Below, piece after piece: positions 54,587 through 62,727 of a stretch of DNA of 64,000 nt. Each line of letters opens with the position of its first letter. The stretch's first letter is position 1. Origin of the DNA: Firmicutes bacterium HGW-Firmicutes-14 (lineage in GTDB: Bacteria; Bacillota; Thermincolia; Thermincolales; UBA2595); assembly GCA_002840275.1 (NCBI GenBank), contig PHAB01000008.1, forward strand, positions 62,001 through 126,000, written 5' to 3'. The notes under the pieces are model-generated. The model ran no database searches, was not told the DNA's origin, and saw only the letters and a program-made list of their open reading frames with translations. Both the position numbers and the translations under genes were made by a program.

Positions 54587-54814
54587 ATGAAAAAGGAATT
54601 GGATTATTACTTAAACCTACCTTACAAAATTGAAATAAGGCCAAGTATGGAAGGTGGTTTTGGCGCACGGATTGTTGAATTGCCCGGATGTGTTACCCAG
54701 GGAGAGACTTTGGAGGAAGTGATTGCCAACATCAAAGATGCAAAAGTGTGCTGGTTGGAGGTTGCATTGGAAGAAGATATGGTAATACCGGAACCCGTAT
54801 TAAGCAATAACTGA
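54587..54814 (+). CDS. HicB family antitoxin-like protein, no HicA partner
   Basis: A 75-aa protein with the HicB partial RNase-H-like fold: YKIEIRPSMEGGFGARIVELPGC followed by GETLEEVIANIKDA (quoted in parts). The last residues lack the ribbon-helix-helix DNA-binding extension found in longer HicB proteins. HicA, normally a 60-80-aa dsRBD-like toxin, is not encoded on either side. It is therefore an orphan, either a domesticated regulator or an antitoxin left behind. The ATG is 10 bases after a GGGGGTG site. Confidence 0.82.
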   Translation: MKKELDYYLNLPYKIEIRPSMEGGFGARIVELPGCVTQGETLEEVIANIKDAKVCWLEVALEEDMVIPEPVLSNN

Positions 54815-55108
54815 TGATTATCGAATAGTGTCGAAAAGAGACGAACGAAAATAATTCAGACATGAAGGAAAACCATGATAAATAGTAGAACTTCTGTAAA
54901 AATTTACAAAGTTATTAACTAAACCGTCGAAAGGCGGAAATAACCCCTTAGGTCACCGGCCGGAGAACTAGTATTTGTTTGGTCACTTTATAATAAAAAT
55001 CGTCAACGTAATTTAGAAGCCGACTGTTCCTCTTTGGGAGCAGTTTTTATATTATAAGTGACAATCTGTTGTCAGTTTTTGCGGCTATATTAATGGAGAG
55101 GTGATTTC
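54815..55108. other. 294-base spacer before cas6
   Basis: No gene, CRISPR repeat or RNA motif is recognised. Visible elements: a TGTCGAA Spo0A-core match (54829-54835), a terminator (55023-55048) and an inverted repeat GACAA-tctg-TTGTC (55062-55075) about 35 bases before cas6. The last could be a cas6 operator; no clear promoter was found. Confidence 0.5.
55023..55048 (+). terminator. Terminator ahead of cas6
   Basis: ACTGTTCC (55023-55030) pairs with GGAGCAGT (55037-55044) with one G-U pair, loop of 6, and a run of five T. It separates the DUF4911/HicB region from the CRISPR operon, so cas6 needs its own promoter downstream. Confidence 0.8.
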
Positions 55109-55858
55109 GTGCATATTTTTTTCAGTTTAAAATCATACGGGATGTTAGAAATACCTCTGCAATATAACCATATAGTACAGGCGGCTATATATAATGCTAT
55201 CGAACCTGAGTTGGCGGCATTTCTACATGAGAAAGGGTACCAGAGCGGTAACCGAATATTCAAGCTGTTTGTTTTTTCAAGGTTAATGGGAAGGTTTGAT
55301 ATTAGTAAAGAAAAGAACATGATCAGTTTTAATGAGGGAATAAAACTTATAATTTCCTCACCGGTGGATGAGTTTTGTCAGTCCGTTGCCAATGGGCTGC
55401 TGACTAAGGGATGCATACGGCTCGGCAATAATGATGTGGAAGTGGAGAAAATGATGGTGCAGCAGTTAAAGGTAGAGGCAGAACAGGTTGTGCTTCGGAC
55501 ATTATCACCGGTTGTTGCCTACAGTACCTTCTTAAGGCCGGACGGGCGTAAGTATACCTGTTACTTTCAACCGGGAGAGCCGGATTTTGACCCGCTGATA
55601 GAGAATAACCTGCGGAGGAAATACCAGGCCTTTTTCGGCAAGGAAGCTCCGGCAGGAGTGGTGAAAGTCCGGAGATTGGGGCAGGTGAGACAGCACGTGA
55701 TGAGCTACAAAGGTACAGTGGTAAAGGGGTGCTCCGGTAGACTGGCTGTGACTGGGCCTGTAGAATTACTGCAGATGGCGGTGGATGCGGGGATTGGAAG
55801 CAAGAATTCACAGGGGTTTGGGTGTGTGGAGATAGTGGAAAGGAGGTTTATAAAGTAA
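55109..55858 (+). CDS. cas6: Cas6 pre-crRNA endoribonuclease
   Basis: Cuts CRISPR transcripts within repeats to make crRNAs. The 249-aa product has two ferredoxin-like folds, the N-terminal helix QYNHIVQAAIYNAI with the candidate catalytic His21, and the C-terminal glycine-rich loop GIGSKNSQGFGCVEIV near residues 228-243. The GTG at 55109 has AGAGGTG 6 bases upstream. G+C is high (about 55% in row 55681-55740), unlike the downstream cas8. The stop overlaps the antisense PIN toxin remnant by 11 bases. Confidence 0.93.
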   Translation: MHIFFSLKSYGMLEIPLQYNHIVQAAIYNAIEPELAAFLHEKGYQSGNRIFKLFVFSRLMGRFDISKEKNMISFNEGIKLIISSPVDEFCQSVANGLLTKGCIRLGNNDVEVEKMMVQQLKVEAEQVVLRTLSPVVAYSTFLRPDGRKYTCYFQPGEPDFDPLIENNLRRKYQAFFGKEAPAGVVKVRRLGQVRQHVMSYKGTVVKGCSGRLAVTGPVELLQMAVDAGIGSKNSQGFGCVEIVERRFIK

Positions 55859-55940
55859 CATCCAAAAATTGTGCCGGAGTGAGTATAATAAGCTTTTCGA
55901 CCTCTAAGCTCATAAAATCTTTGTCGCCAGTTATAATCAA
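55848..55940 (-). pseudogene. Remnant of a PIN-domain toxin (C-terminal ~30 codons)
   Basis: On the minus strand, in a different frame right after the AbrB antitoxin, a short open stretch reads LIITGDKDFM, then SLEVEKLI and ILTPAQFLDVTL, then TAA at 55848-55850. This is the typical C-terminal end of PIN toxins (conserved ITGDKDFL-type motif with the last acidic residue and a TPxxFL ending). The rest of the toxin, about 100 codons, is absent. The fragment touches the antitoxin stop, so a deletion joined antitoxin end to toxin end. Its 3' end overlaps cas6 by 11 bases. Confidence 0.8.
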
Positions 55941-56212
55941 TCATTATTTTCATATTTTTCATTCCACAATTCATACCTGATTTCTTTAACCATTTTGTTA
56001 ATGTCTTCTTCAGAACGGAGTCCTTGTCTTTCTGCTTCTCCTGCCATGGCTTGCTGAAACTCCTTTAGTGCGGCCAGAGAGGAATTGGTTATAATAATCC
56101 TGCCGTTTTCTTCCAGAAATAAGACTTTGTCTCCTTCTTTAAGGTTTAGTTTTTTACGGATTTCGATAGGTATGGTTATTTGTCCTTTTGAGGAGAGCCG
56201 TGCAAGTTCCAT
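55937..56212 (-). CDS. AbrB/SpoVT-type antitoxin of a decayed TA module
   Basis: A 91-aa protein starting MELARLSSKGQITIPIEIR, a swapped-hairpin AbrB fold followed by KEGDKVLFLEENGRIIITN and a C-terminal helix QQAMAGEAERQGLRSEEDI. This architecture belongs to AbrB-type antitoxins paired with PIN toxins. An AAAGGGGGT site about 8 bases before the ATG (56212) favours this start over an upstream ATG at 56254. It lies antisense between cas6 and cas8. The toxin is a fragment only, so the antitoxin may survive as a regulator of its own or the cas promoter (inference). Confidence 0.88.
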   Translation of the reverse strand: MELARLSSKGQITIPIEIRKKLNLKEGDKVLFLEENGRIIITNSSLAALKEFQQAMAGEAERQGLRSEEDINKMVKEIRYELWNEKYENND

Positions 56213-56270
56213 TGTAATACCCCCTTTACATTCTTTACTTTTCTTACAAACCAAGTTTTCCTTACATATT

Positions 56271-56297
56271 ATTATATCATTTTTCTATGGAAAAATG
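56271..56297. promoter_or_regulatory. Promoter -10 and palindromic operator of the antitoxin gene
   Basis: On the minus strand TATAAT (56276-56271) suits the abrB promoter. Just upstream lies the inverted repeat CATTTTTC-tatg-GAAAAATG (56278-56297), inside the expected spacer/-35 area. It is a natural AbrB-type autoregulatory site and lies about 65 bases before the cas8 leader, so it may influence cas8 too. Confidence 0.5.
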
Positions 56298-56353
56298 CAG
56301 GGATATAGAAAATTTTTTAGGAAAAGTGAATAAATTTTTAATACTGTCGTTGA

Positions 56354-56412
56354 GATATAGAAAGGAGGTTTAATGAGATTTTATTAAATTTATGATAGAA
56401 AGGAGGCAAATA
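56354..56412 (+). other. Micro-ORF with strong Shine-Dalgarno before cas8
   Basis: AAAGGAGG (56361-56368) precedes ATG AGA TTT TAT TAA (56373-56387), a 4-codon ORF with the rare Arg codon AGA second. The segment ATAGAAAGGAGG recurs at 56396-56407 before the cas8 ATG, so the micro-ORF could be half of a duplicated ribosome-binding site. Its place between cas6 and cas8 matches where CreT-type RNA toxins occur. Its function is unknown. Confidence 0.45.
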
Positions 56413-58131
56413 ATGATTCAAAATGAGATGGTTTCCCACGACTTTAGTTTAAGGCACAATTGGTGGTTTGACTCTGGATTGGCTGGACTACGCTCTATTG
56501 CAGTCGAGATGAGGGACAAGATAGAAGATTACAAAGATGTCAGAATTACTGTTACAGATAGGCTTTTGACCTTTCAGGCCCCATCAAGGGAGGTTTTACG
56601 GAATCTGCTTGACGATTGTTACTCAATACTAGCGGACAGGTATTGGAATGTATCTGATAAAAAACAGCAAGAGAGTAATGAGTTAGTAATTTATAATCAG
56701 GAGAACGATGAACTTGGCCTTATTCCCAAGAGAAAACCGACACCCATACCTAGCTTGTTTACCAAGGGCAGTAGCTGGAGAGCTGAAGCAGAAGAGTATA
56801 TTACACTTTCAACTGAAATAAAACAGCGAGTGGATGAATTTTTGAAAAGTAATAACAAAAAACTATGGGGTAATAAAAAAATGTTACTTTATGGACCACC
56901 TGTTTGCCATCCCCAGCTGGATTTGTTTCCCGAAAGACATAGAAAGAATACCTGTTGTATTTGTGGTCGCGAAATGGTGTGTTCAGACGTGACTCAGACT
57001 GCATTTCTATTATTCGCTAGCAAAACAGCTGCCTTATCTTTTAATTCTCAAGCTAAACGACCGGACAAAATCTGTTGGGAATGCGATTATTTAAGCAAAT
57101 TTGCCTTGGAAAGTGCTTTTTATAAACAAAGTGGAGATAATCTTTTTATTCTTCAACTGGTCACGGAAAATGTGCAGAAAATGATAGACAGTCAGGCAGT
57201 ACTGAGTTCGAACAAAGCTGTGCGTAAACTCGATGAAGATAATTTTCGTGCTAATATAGGCGCATATAAACAAGATAATAAATTGCTATTCTATGCTCAA
57301 TTGCCGTATGAATTATTGTGGGCATTTTTCTATGATACATATAGTCTTTTAAGAGAAGAAGCGAATTCTCGTGAGGATTATACTGAAGATGAGAAGGATG
57401 AGTTTTGCACCAGGCCGTTTATTGAAACACCGGTGCAACTGGTATTATTAAGGGTGGCGACCAAAGGGCAGACTTTTATCACCAAAGAAATAATTTATTA
57501 CACGGAAACAGCTTATATCTTCAGGTTAATTAATGAGATTCAGAAGAAAGCATCTAGCAGTGATAAGCTTCTCTACAATTTGTTTCATGATTTATATTTA
57601 CCGAGAGAAGGCAAGACCTTTGATCTCAATAATTGCCTTTGTCGCAACTTAATATTACAAAAAGTGTTACAGAAAAAAAGTGTTTTACAGGAATTTGAAC
57701 GTTTGGCGTTCCGAAAATGCCAGACACAGGCATTTCCTTATCTTGGGAACATGCTCAAATTTATACAGCAATATGAAGCGATGGTTCGGGAGGGGATTAG
57801 TATGACTAAAGAGCACATTGAGCTAGCAGTTAATTTAGGACAACAAATTGTAATTGGTGCTAAGGGAAAGAACACTGAAAAAGAAGGCAAAGACAGTAAC
57901 TTCGACAGAGTTAAAGGAGACATGTTTGCATTACGGAAAACGCGTACTGTCACAGATTTTCTTGAACAATTAAACCGTATCCAGTTTCGGTATAATTTTA
58001 CCGTTTCTAATCAGATTCTAAAGGGCATTTTGCATGAACCTGCAGTTAAATTCGAAGATTTTAAAGCCTATTGTCTGATGGCTGCCTTGAATACTTACAA
58101 CAGTTTCAAGCGTCCGAAGAGTAAGGACTAG
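56413..58131 (+). CDS. cas8: Cas8 large subunit, Cst1-like (type I-B, Tneap)
   Basis: The large Cascade subunit that reads the PAM and recruits Cas3. The 572-aa protein has an N-terminal region with DFSLRHNWWFDSGLAGL and a zinc finger formed by CCIC (about residue 180) and CWEC (about 220). The remaining sequence is divergent, as usual for Cas8. Flanking Cst2 and Cas5t place it in the Tneap variant of subtype I-B. AAAGGAGG fixes the ATG at 56413; an in-frame ATG at 56392 is less well placed. The gene is AT-rich (18 G/C in the 60-base row from 57301), unlike cas6. Confidence 0.88.
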   Translation: MIQNEMVSHDFSLRHNWWFDSGLAGLRSIAVEMRDKIEDYKDVRITVTDRLLTFQAPSREVLRNLLDDCYSILADRYWNVSDKKQQESNELVIYNQENDELGLIPKRKPTPIPSLFTKGSSWRAEAEEYITLSTEIKQRVDEFLKSNNKKLWGNKKMLLYGPPVCHPQLDLFPERHRKNTCCICGREMVCSDVTQTAFLLFASKTAALSFNSQAKRPDKICWECDYLSKFALESAFYKQSGDNLFILQLVTENVQKMIDSQAVLSSNKAVRKLDEDNFRANIGAYKQDNKLLFYAQLPYELLWAFFYDTYSLLREEANSREDYTEDEKDEFCTRPFIETPVQLVLLRVATKGQTFITKEIIYYTETAYIFRLINEIQKKASSSDKLLYNLFHDLYLPREGKTFDLNNCLCRNLILQKVLQKKSVLQEFERLAFRKCQTQAFPYLGNMLKFIQQYEAMVREGISMTKEHIELAVNLGQQIVIGAKGKNTEKEGKDSNFDRVKGDMFALRKTRTVTDFLEQLNRIQFRYNFTVSNQILKGILHEPAVKFEDFKAYCLMAALNTYNSFKRPKSKD

Positions 58132-58202
58132 GATTACCTGCTAAAAGGTGAAAAATGGTTAGAAGTATTTCAAATGAAATATTAAAAAGGAGTGGGTTTT
58201 TT

Positions 58203-59072
58203 ATGAAGGCAAAGTGTTTAACTATTTCATACCTGACAAAGGCATCTTATGCGTCATTAAACGGTGGAGACAAAGAAGCTGACAATATTTCCAGCATAAA
58301 AAAAATTCAAATGAGTGATGGCAAGGAGTATCCATATAAGTCCTCACAGGCTATTCGTCGGGATTTGCGGGAGCAATTGGCAGTACTAGGTGAAACTCTT
58401 TCTGAAACAGAAACAGCAAAGCAGGATAAAGGGGCTGCCACCACACAGGGTAAGCCTCAACAGTTTATTGACGATGATTTGTTTGGTTTTATGCAAGCCG
58501 ATAAAGAGACTGTTAAAAGGACGAGCCCAGTACGGGTATCACCTCTGATTGCTTTAGAGCCCTATCGAGGAGAACTGGATTTCGCTACAAATTATATGGG
58601 CGTTAAGGCGGGTGGAAATCCAAATATTTTTGAAAGTGAAATTCACTCCGGTTTTTATCGTGGCACAATTTTAATCGAGCTTGATCGAGTTGGGGTTGCT
58701 GATGCAAATAATTATGAACTGAAATTGACAAATGATGAGAAAAAACGGCGGATTTCAGTATTGTTAGATGTAATTCAAACATTATGGGGTGTGGGGAGAC
58801 AAAGCCGTTTCCTAGCTGATATATCTCCTAAGTTCATTTGTGGAGCAATGCTAACTGTAAAAAATCCTATATTCCTAGAGTGTTTGACAACTACATCTGA
58901 TGGTATGGTTAATATACCTTTACTTGAATCTACAGTCAATGATTTTAATAATGTGGTTAAGGCTTGGGTATTAGGTGAACGCAAAGGGTTTTTTAAAAAT
59001 GATTTAGAGCAGGCACTACCAATGGGGGAGGCTTTTGCGAAAATGAAATTATGGTTGGACGAAGTATATTAA
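58203..59072 (+). CDS. cas7: Cas7 backbone subunit, Cst2/DevR family
   Basis: Cas7 copies form the helical backbone along the crRNA. The 289-aa product has the Cst2/DevR N-terminus KAKCLTISYLTKASYASLNGG, then SSQAIRRDLREQLA (quoted in parts), RTSPVRVSPLIAL and a C-terminal region with SRFLADISPKFICGAML. AAGGAGTG 7 bases before selects the ATG at 58203 over one at 58155. It lies between cas8 and cas5 with the same composition, as expected for a single effector module. Confidence 0.92.
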   Translation: MKAKCLTISYLTKASYASLNGGDKEADNISSIKKIQMSDGKEYPYKSSQAIRRDLREQLAVLGETLSETETAKQDKGAATTQGKPQQFIDDDLFGFMQADKETVKRTSPVRVSPLIALEPYRGELDFATNYMGVKAGGNPNIFESEIHSGFYRGTILIELDRVGVADANNYELKLTNDEKKRRISVLLDVIQTLWGVGRQSRFLADISPKFICGAMLTVKNPIFLECLTTTSDGMVNIPLLESTVNDFNNVVKAWVLGERKGFFKNDLEQALPMGEAFAKMKLWLDEVY

Positions 59073-59092
59073 AATTGTAAGGAGGCGGAACA

Positions 59093-59830
59093 ATGTACGG
59101 TTTTTCTGTCGTTCTTTCTGCTGAGACAGCTTCCTTTCGTGATCCATCCGGACAACTTTATCATGCCACCTTTCCATTACCGCCTTTATCCACTCTGATA
59201 GGCATAGCTGGAGCTGCAATAGGTATGAACTTTCAACAGGTATGGAATTTTTTTAAAGAAAAAGATGTCCGAGCTGGGGTTAAAGATATTAGTAAAAAAG
59301 TTAATGGTAAGGGAATAGACCTATGGAAATATCAAAAAATTGTTAGTAAGGAAACGAGAAGTGATATTTTAAAAAGGGAGTTTCTTTTCCGGGTAACTTA
59401 TTGCCTATATTATGGGTGTAATGACGTGGTTGCCTTGGAGGATGTTCGTAAGGGATTTGTTTCGCCAGCCTGGGCGTTAACACTGGGCAACAGCGATGAT
59501 ATTGCCAAAATCAAGGAGGTATCTAAGATACAGAAAGTTTCCGAAGGTACGGTAGACACCGGCGGTATTAAAAAAATCTTAGTACCAGGCAACCATTCGG
59601 AGGATTTCTCCTTTGATTGGCAAACCATTAAAAACACACCAGTCCGTACAACGCTCGAGCTGCCTTTGGTTAAACAACTTCCGGTTGATTATATATTCAC
59701 TGAAGACGGGGAACGAAAAGGATGTAGGTATAAACCCTTTACTTTTCTTACTGGTATGCAGCAGTTAAAAAGTTCTTGTAAGGTTTTTAGTTTTGGAAAT
59801 GAAAAAATACCTTTAATTTCGATTGGTTAG
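59093..59830 (+). CDS. cas5: Cas5 subunit, Cas5t-like
   Basis: Cas5 caps the 5' handle of the crRNA in Cascade. The 245-aa RAMP begins YGFSVVLSAETASFRDPSGQ and contains TFPLPPLSTLIGIAGAAIGM, the typical Cas5 start and glycine-rich segment. A loop with LYYGCNDVVALEDVRKG (17 residues) sits mid-sequence. GGAGGCGG lies 7 bases before the ATG. It is followed by cas3 after nine bases, with no separate promoter. Confidence 0.92.
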   Translation: MYGFSVVLSAETASFRDPSGQLYHATFPLPPLSTLIGIAGAAIGMNFQQVWNFFKEKDVRAGVKDISKKVNGKGIDLWKYQKIVSKETRSDILKREFLFRVTYCLYYGCNDVVALEDVRKGFVSPAWALTLGNSDDIAKIKEVSKIQKVSEGTVDTGGIKKILVPGNHSEDFSFDWQTIKNTPVRTTLELPLVKQLPVDYIFTEDGERKGCRYKPFTFLTGMQQLKSSCKVFSFGNEKIPLISIG

Positions 59831-59839
59831 GTGCTATCT

Positions 59840-62161
59840 ATGCCTATTTATTATGCTAAGCCAAATAAGGACAAAACAGGTACTTATAATTATCACGTGG
59901 GTGAGTGTTACCGGATATGGGGAGAATTAATTTACAGCCGGACTCAGGCACTCGCCCACCTTTGCCAAGCGTTGGATGTTTCGCTTGCCGAATTTCAGAA
60001 GAAAACAAAAAAAGCAATTTTATTGCATGACGCGGGTAAACTGTTGCCTCCCTTTCAAAAACAAATGAAAAGGTTAATTGAAGGGAAACCTGTTGACCCG
60101 AAATTGTTTTTTCGTCATGAATTGGCTTCCGCCTGGATTATGTTTATCTCCGGTTTTAACGATTTTACGAACAATAAATATTTAGTTCCCTGGGAACTGT
60201 TGGCAGTATTAGGGCACCATAAAAACCTCCAGTTGGATTGGCTTAGTTTTGACCGGGAAAGGGCCATGGGTAGCTTGCCGGGCTTAAATGAACATGAGAT
60301 TGAATACGTAATCAAAATTGCCAAGTGTTTTGGAGAGGGCCTTGACATTGATGTTGCCAAAGTAGCTAAAACTTTTGCTAAAAACCGGTGGGTCAAAAAC
60401 TTATTAGATGAACTACAGGGACGGATGATTTCAACAAGAATTTGCGAAATATCTGTAAAGGAGAGGAAAAAAGTAAGATTATTATATTCTTTGAATAGAG
60501 GCCTGTTGATGAACTGCGATTGGTTGGCTTCTGCCAAAGAAGCTGAAAGACTGCCTGTAAATCATCGAATGACCAGTAATATTCTAAAGGAAAAAATTAA
60601 AGCAAAGGTTACTAAAGAGGGTAAAGAGTATAATGAACGACCTTTTCATAAGAAGTGTGAAGAGCAAGATGGGCATATCTTAGCAATTGCTCCTACTGGA
60701 ACAGGGAAAACGGAGGCTTCTCTGTTATGGGCGACAAATGGTAATCCTGCTAAAATTGTCTTTCTAATGCCCACTATGGTAACTTCTAATAGCCTCTATG
60801 ATCGAATAAAGACCCACTATTTTGCCAACAATGAGTGTGGTTTAATTCACTCGAGTGCGGACACCTTTTTTGCGCAACAGCTAGATCAAGAGGAGGCAGA
60901 TGATACGATTGCAAATACCCGGAGGGTGTTATCCTATTTCCAGGCCTTTATGGCTCCTGTGATGGTGGCCACAGTAGACCAGGCGTTGACAAGCGGTTTT
61001 AATACGGGGCACTGGTGTCAGAAGGAATGGGCTTTTGTAGGCAGTCGGGTTATCTTTGATGAAGTTCATGCTTATCAGTCATATACCCTTGGGTTGATTA
61101 CCGCAACAATAGAAAAAATCAAACTATTAGGTGGCAAAGTTTGTGTGATGAGCGCAACGATGCCTTCGCTTTTGCGAAAACACTTTCAAGAATTATTGGG
61201 TTTAAAAGAACCTCTTATAGCGGATGAATTTTTAGGACGGAAAAAATGTCATTGGGAATATAGAGATGAAGATATTGATAATATGACAGAAGAAATCATG
61301 CAATATTTGAAGGAAGGTAAAAAAGTTGCTGTTGTTTTTAATACTGTCAGAGCAGCTCAAATATACTATCGCAAGTGGGATAAATTATGGCCTAAAGATA
61401 AAGTGCTTTGTTATCACAGCAATTATACCATGAAGGACCGGCAGGAGCATGAAGGTAAGCTATTGATAACAAAGGATAAGAATGGCAGGTCGGTAGAATT
61501 TGATTTGGTAATTGCCACTCAGGCTATTGAAGTATCATTGGATATAAGTTTTGACTTTATGTACAGTGAATGCGCTCCTTTAGACAGCCTAATCCAGCGC
61601 GCCGGTCGTTGCAACCGTCTTGACTTGGAAGGGGATTACAGGTTTGTTGTTTTTCCTGCTTCTGAAATAGCCCGTGATTTTGTGTACAAAAATATACCAC
61701 AGGTACTTAACAGGACAGTTGAAGTTATTCAGGATAATCAGAACCAGTTAAGCGAACAAGAGCTACAGCAAATGTTGGAAGTTGTATATGCTGGTTTTAA
61801 ACTGGGTGATACCAATAAGGATTATATGACCGGTTACAATATTACTAAAGAAATTGCACATGCAGCCGATCCACACGGATTTATTTTTGATTTGCCTATT
61901 AGTGATGATAAAGTGACCCGTAAATTTGATTTAGTTAAGGTAAGCATTATTCCACAGTACTATTACGATGAAGTGAAGGAGCTATGGGACAGAAAACAAT
62001 ATCCTTTGCTACGTCTGTATCAGGCACCTATTTCCGAGTGGAAAAGGAAAAGACTAAAGTGGGTCGATAACCCCATGGGTTTACCAATTTATGAAGTCCC
62101 TTATAAAGTGGACGAGGGAATTATTGATACCGAAGATGACCTGTTAACTCGGATGCTGTAA
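59840..62161 (+). CDS. cas3: Cas3 helicase-nuclease (HD + SF2)
   Basis: The effector nuclease that degrades target DNA after Cascade binding. The 773-aa protein has an N-terminal HD nuclease with YHVGECYRIWGE, LLHDAGKLLPPFQ and ELASAWI. The SF2 helicase part has Walker A APTGTGKTEASL (about residue 285), the DEVH box FDEVHAYQSYT (about 407), SATMPSLLR and the motif VI QRAGRCNR. All catalytic motifs look intact. The ATG at 59840 follows AGGTG; a GTG at 59831 abuts the cas5 stop. It is the last gene of the AT-rich effector stretch. Confidence 0.95.
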   Translation: MPIYYAKPNKDKTGTYNYHVGECYRIWGELIYSRTQALAHLCQALDVSLAEFQKKTKKAILLHDAGKLLPPFQKQMKRLIEGKPVDPKLFFRHELASAWIMFISGFNDFTNNKYLVPWELLAVLGHHKNLQLDWLSFDRERAMGSLPGLNEHEIEYVIKIAKCFGEGLDIDVAKVAKTFAKNRWVKNLLDELQGRMISTRICEISVKERKKVRLLYSLNRGLLMNCDWLASAKEAERLPVNHRMTSNILKEKIKAKVTKEGKEYNERPFHKKCEEQDGHILAIAPTGTGKTEASLLWATNGNPAKIVFLMPTMVTSNSLYDRIKTHYFANNECGLIHSSADTFFAQQLDQEEADDTIANTRRVLSYFQAFMAPVMVATVDQALTSGFNTGHWCQKEWAFVGSRVIFDEVHAYQSYTLGLITATIEKIKLLGGKVCVMSATMPSLLRKHFQELLGLKEPLIADEFLGRKKCHWEYRDEDIDNMTEEIMQYLKEGKKVAVVFNTVRAAQIYYRKWDKLWPKDKVLCYHSNYTMKDRQEHEGKLLITKDKNGRSVEFDLVIATQAIEVSLDISFDFMYSECAPLDSLIQRAGRCNRLDLEGDYRFVVFPASEIARDFVYKNIPQVLNRTVEVIQDNQNQLSEQELQQMLEVVYAGFKLGDTNKDYMTGYNITKEIAHAADPHGFIFDLPISDDKVTRKFDLVKVSIIPQYYYDEVKELWDRKQYPLLRLYQAPISEWKRKRLKWVDNPMGLPIYEVPYKVDEGIIDTEDDLLTRML

Positions 62162-62186
62162 TTCAAAAAATGAAAGCGGTGAATTC

Positions 62187-62696
62187 ATGTCGAACCCCTC
62201 GAACCTCCACGTAACCGGAACCCTCATCTGGTATTACTATATATGCCACCGTGAAGTTTGGCTGATGGCCCGGAATGTTGTCCCTGACCAGGACAACCCC
62301 AATGTCGACCTGGGCCGTTTTATCCAAGACCAGACATATCAACGTGAAAAAAAAGAAATCAGCTTTGGCAATATCAAGCTTGACATTATCAAAAAGGGTA
62401 AAGACGGCCTGGTCATCGGGGAAGTTAAAAAAAGCTCAAAATTTGAAGCCAGTGCCCGGATGCAACTTGCCTTTTATCTGTCTGAACTGGAAAAGGCTGG
62501 GCTTAAAGCAAGGGGAGAACTGTTTTTCCCAAAGGAGAAAAAAAGGGAAGCGCTGGAATTAAACAGTGAATTAAGGGCGGAGCTTGATTCGGCTGTGCGG
62601 GACATATTGCGGATTGCTTATCTTGACCAACCACCTGAACCTATGAAGTGCAAATGGTGCAAAAATTGCGCATATGCAGAGTTTTGCTGGGCATAA
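62187..62696 (+). CDS. cas4: Cas4 adaptation nuclease
   Basis: A 169-aa RecB-like nuclease that trims prespacers and selects their PAM end. The [Fe-S] cysteines are Cys20 in YICHREVW and C155, C158, C161 and C167 in CKWCKNCAYAEFC. The nuclease core has GEVKKSSKFE and MQLAFYLSELEKAG. G+C jumps here (28 of 60 in row 62461-62520), more like the host. It sits between cas3 and cas1, the usual I-B adaptation order. Confidence 0.94.
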   Translation: MSNPSNLHVTGTLIWYYYICHREVWLMARNVVPDQDNPNVDLGRFIQDQTYQREKKEISFGNIKLDIIKKGKDGLVIGEVKKSSKFEASARMQLAFYLSELEKAGLKARGELFFPKEKKREALELNSELRAELDSAVRDILRIAYLDQPPEPMKCKWCKNCAYAEFCWA

Positions 62697-62727
62697 TCTC
62701 AGTAAAAAATATTGGGGGTCTTGGGTT

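Noticed and set aside
54815-55108. CRISPR repeats upstream of cas6
   Set aside because: No repeated units of 25-37 bases with regular spacing; only a terminator and short inverted repeats are present.
55404-55811. Minus-strand ORF of 135 codons inside cas6
   Set aside because: Low-complexity Ser/Pro/Leu translation antisense to cas6; a shadow frame.
55705-55974. Minus-strand ORF of 89 codons as a toxin gene
   Set aside because: This frame does not match any toxin; the PIN similarity is in another frame and is only a C-terminal remnant.
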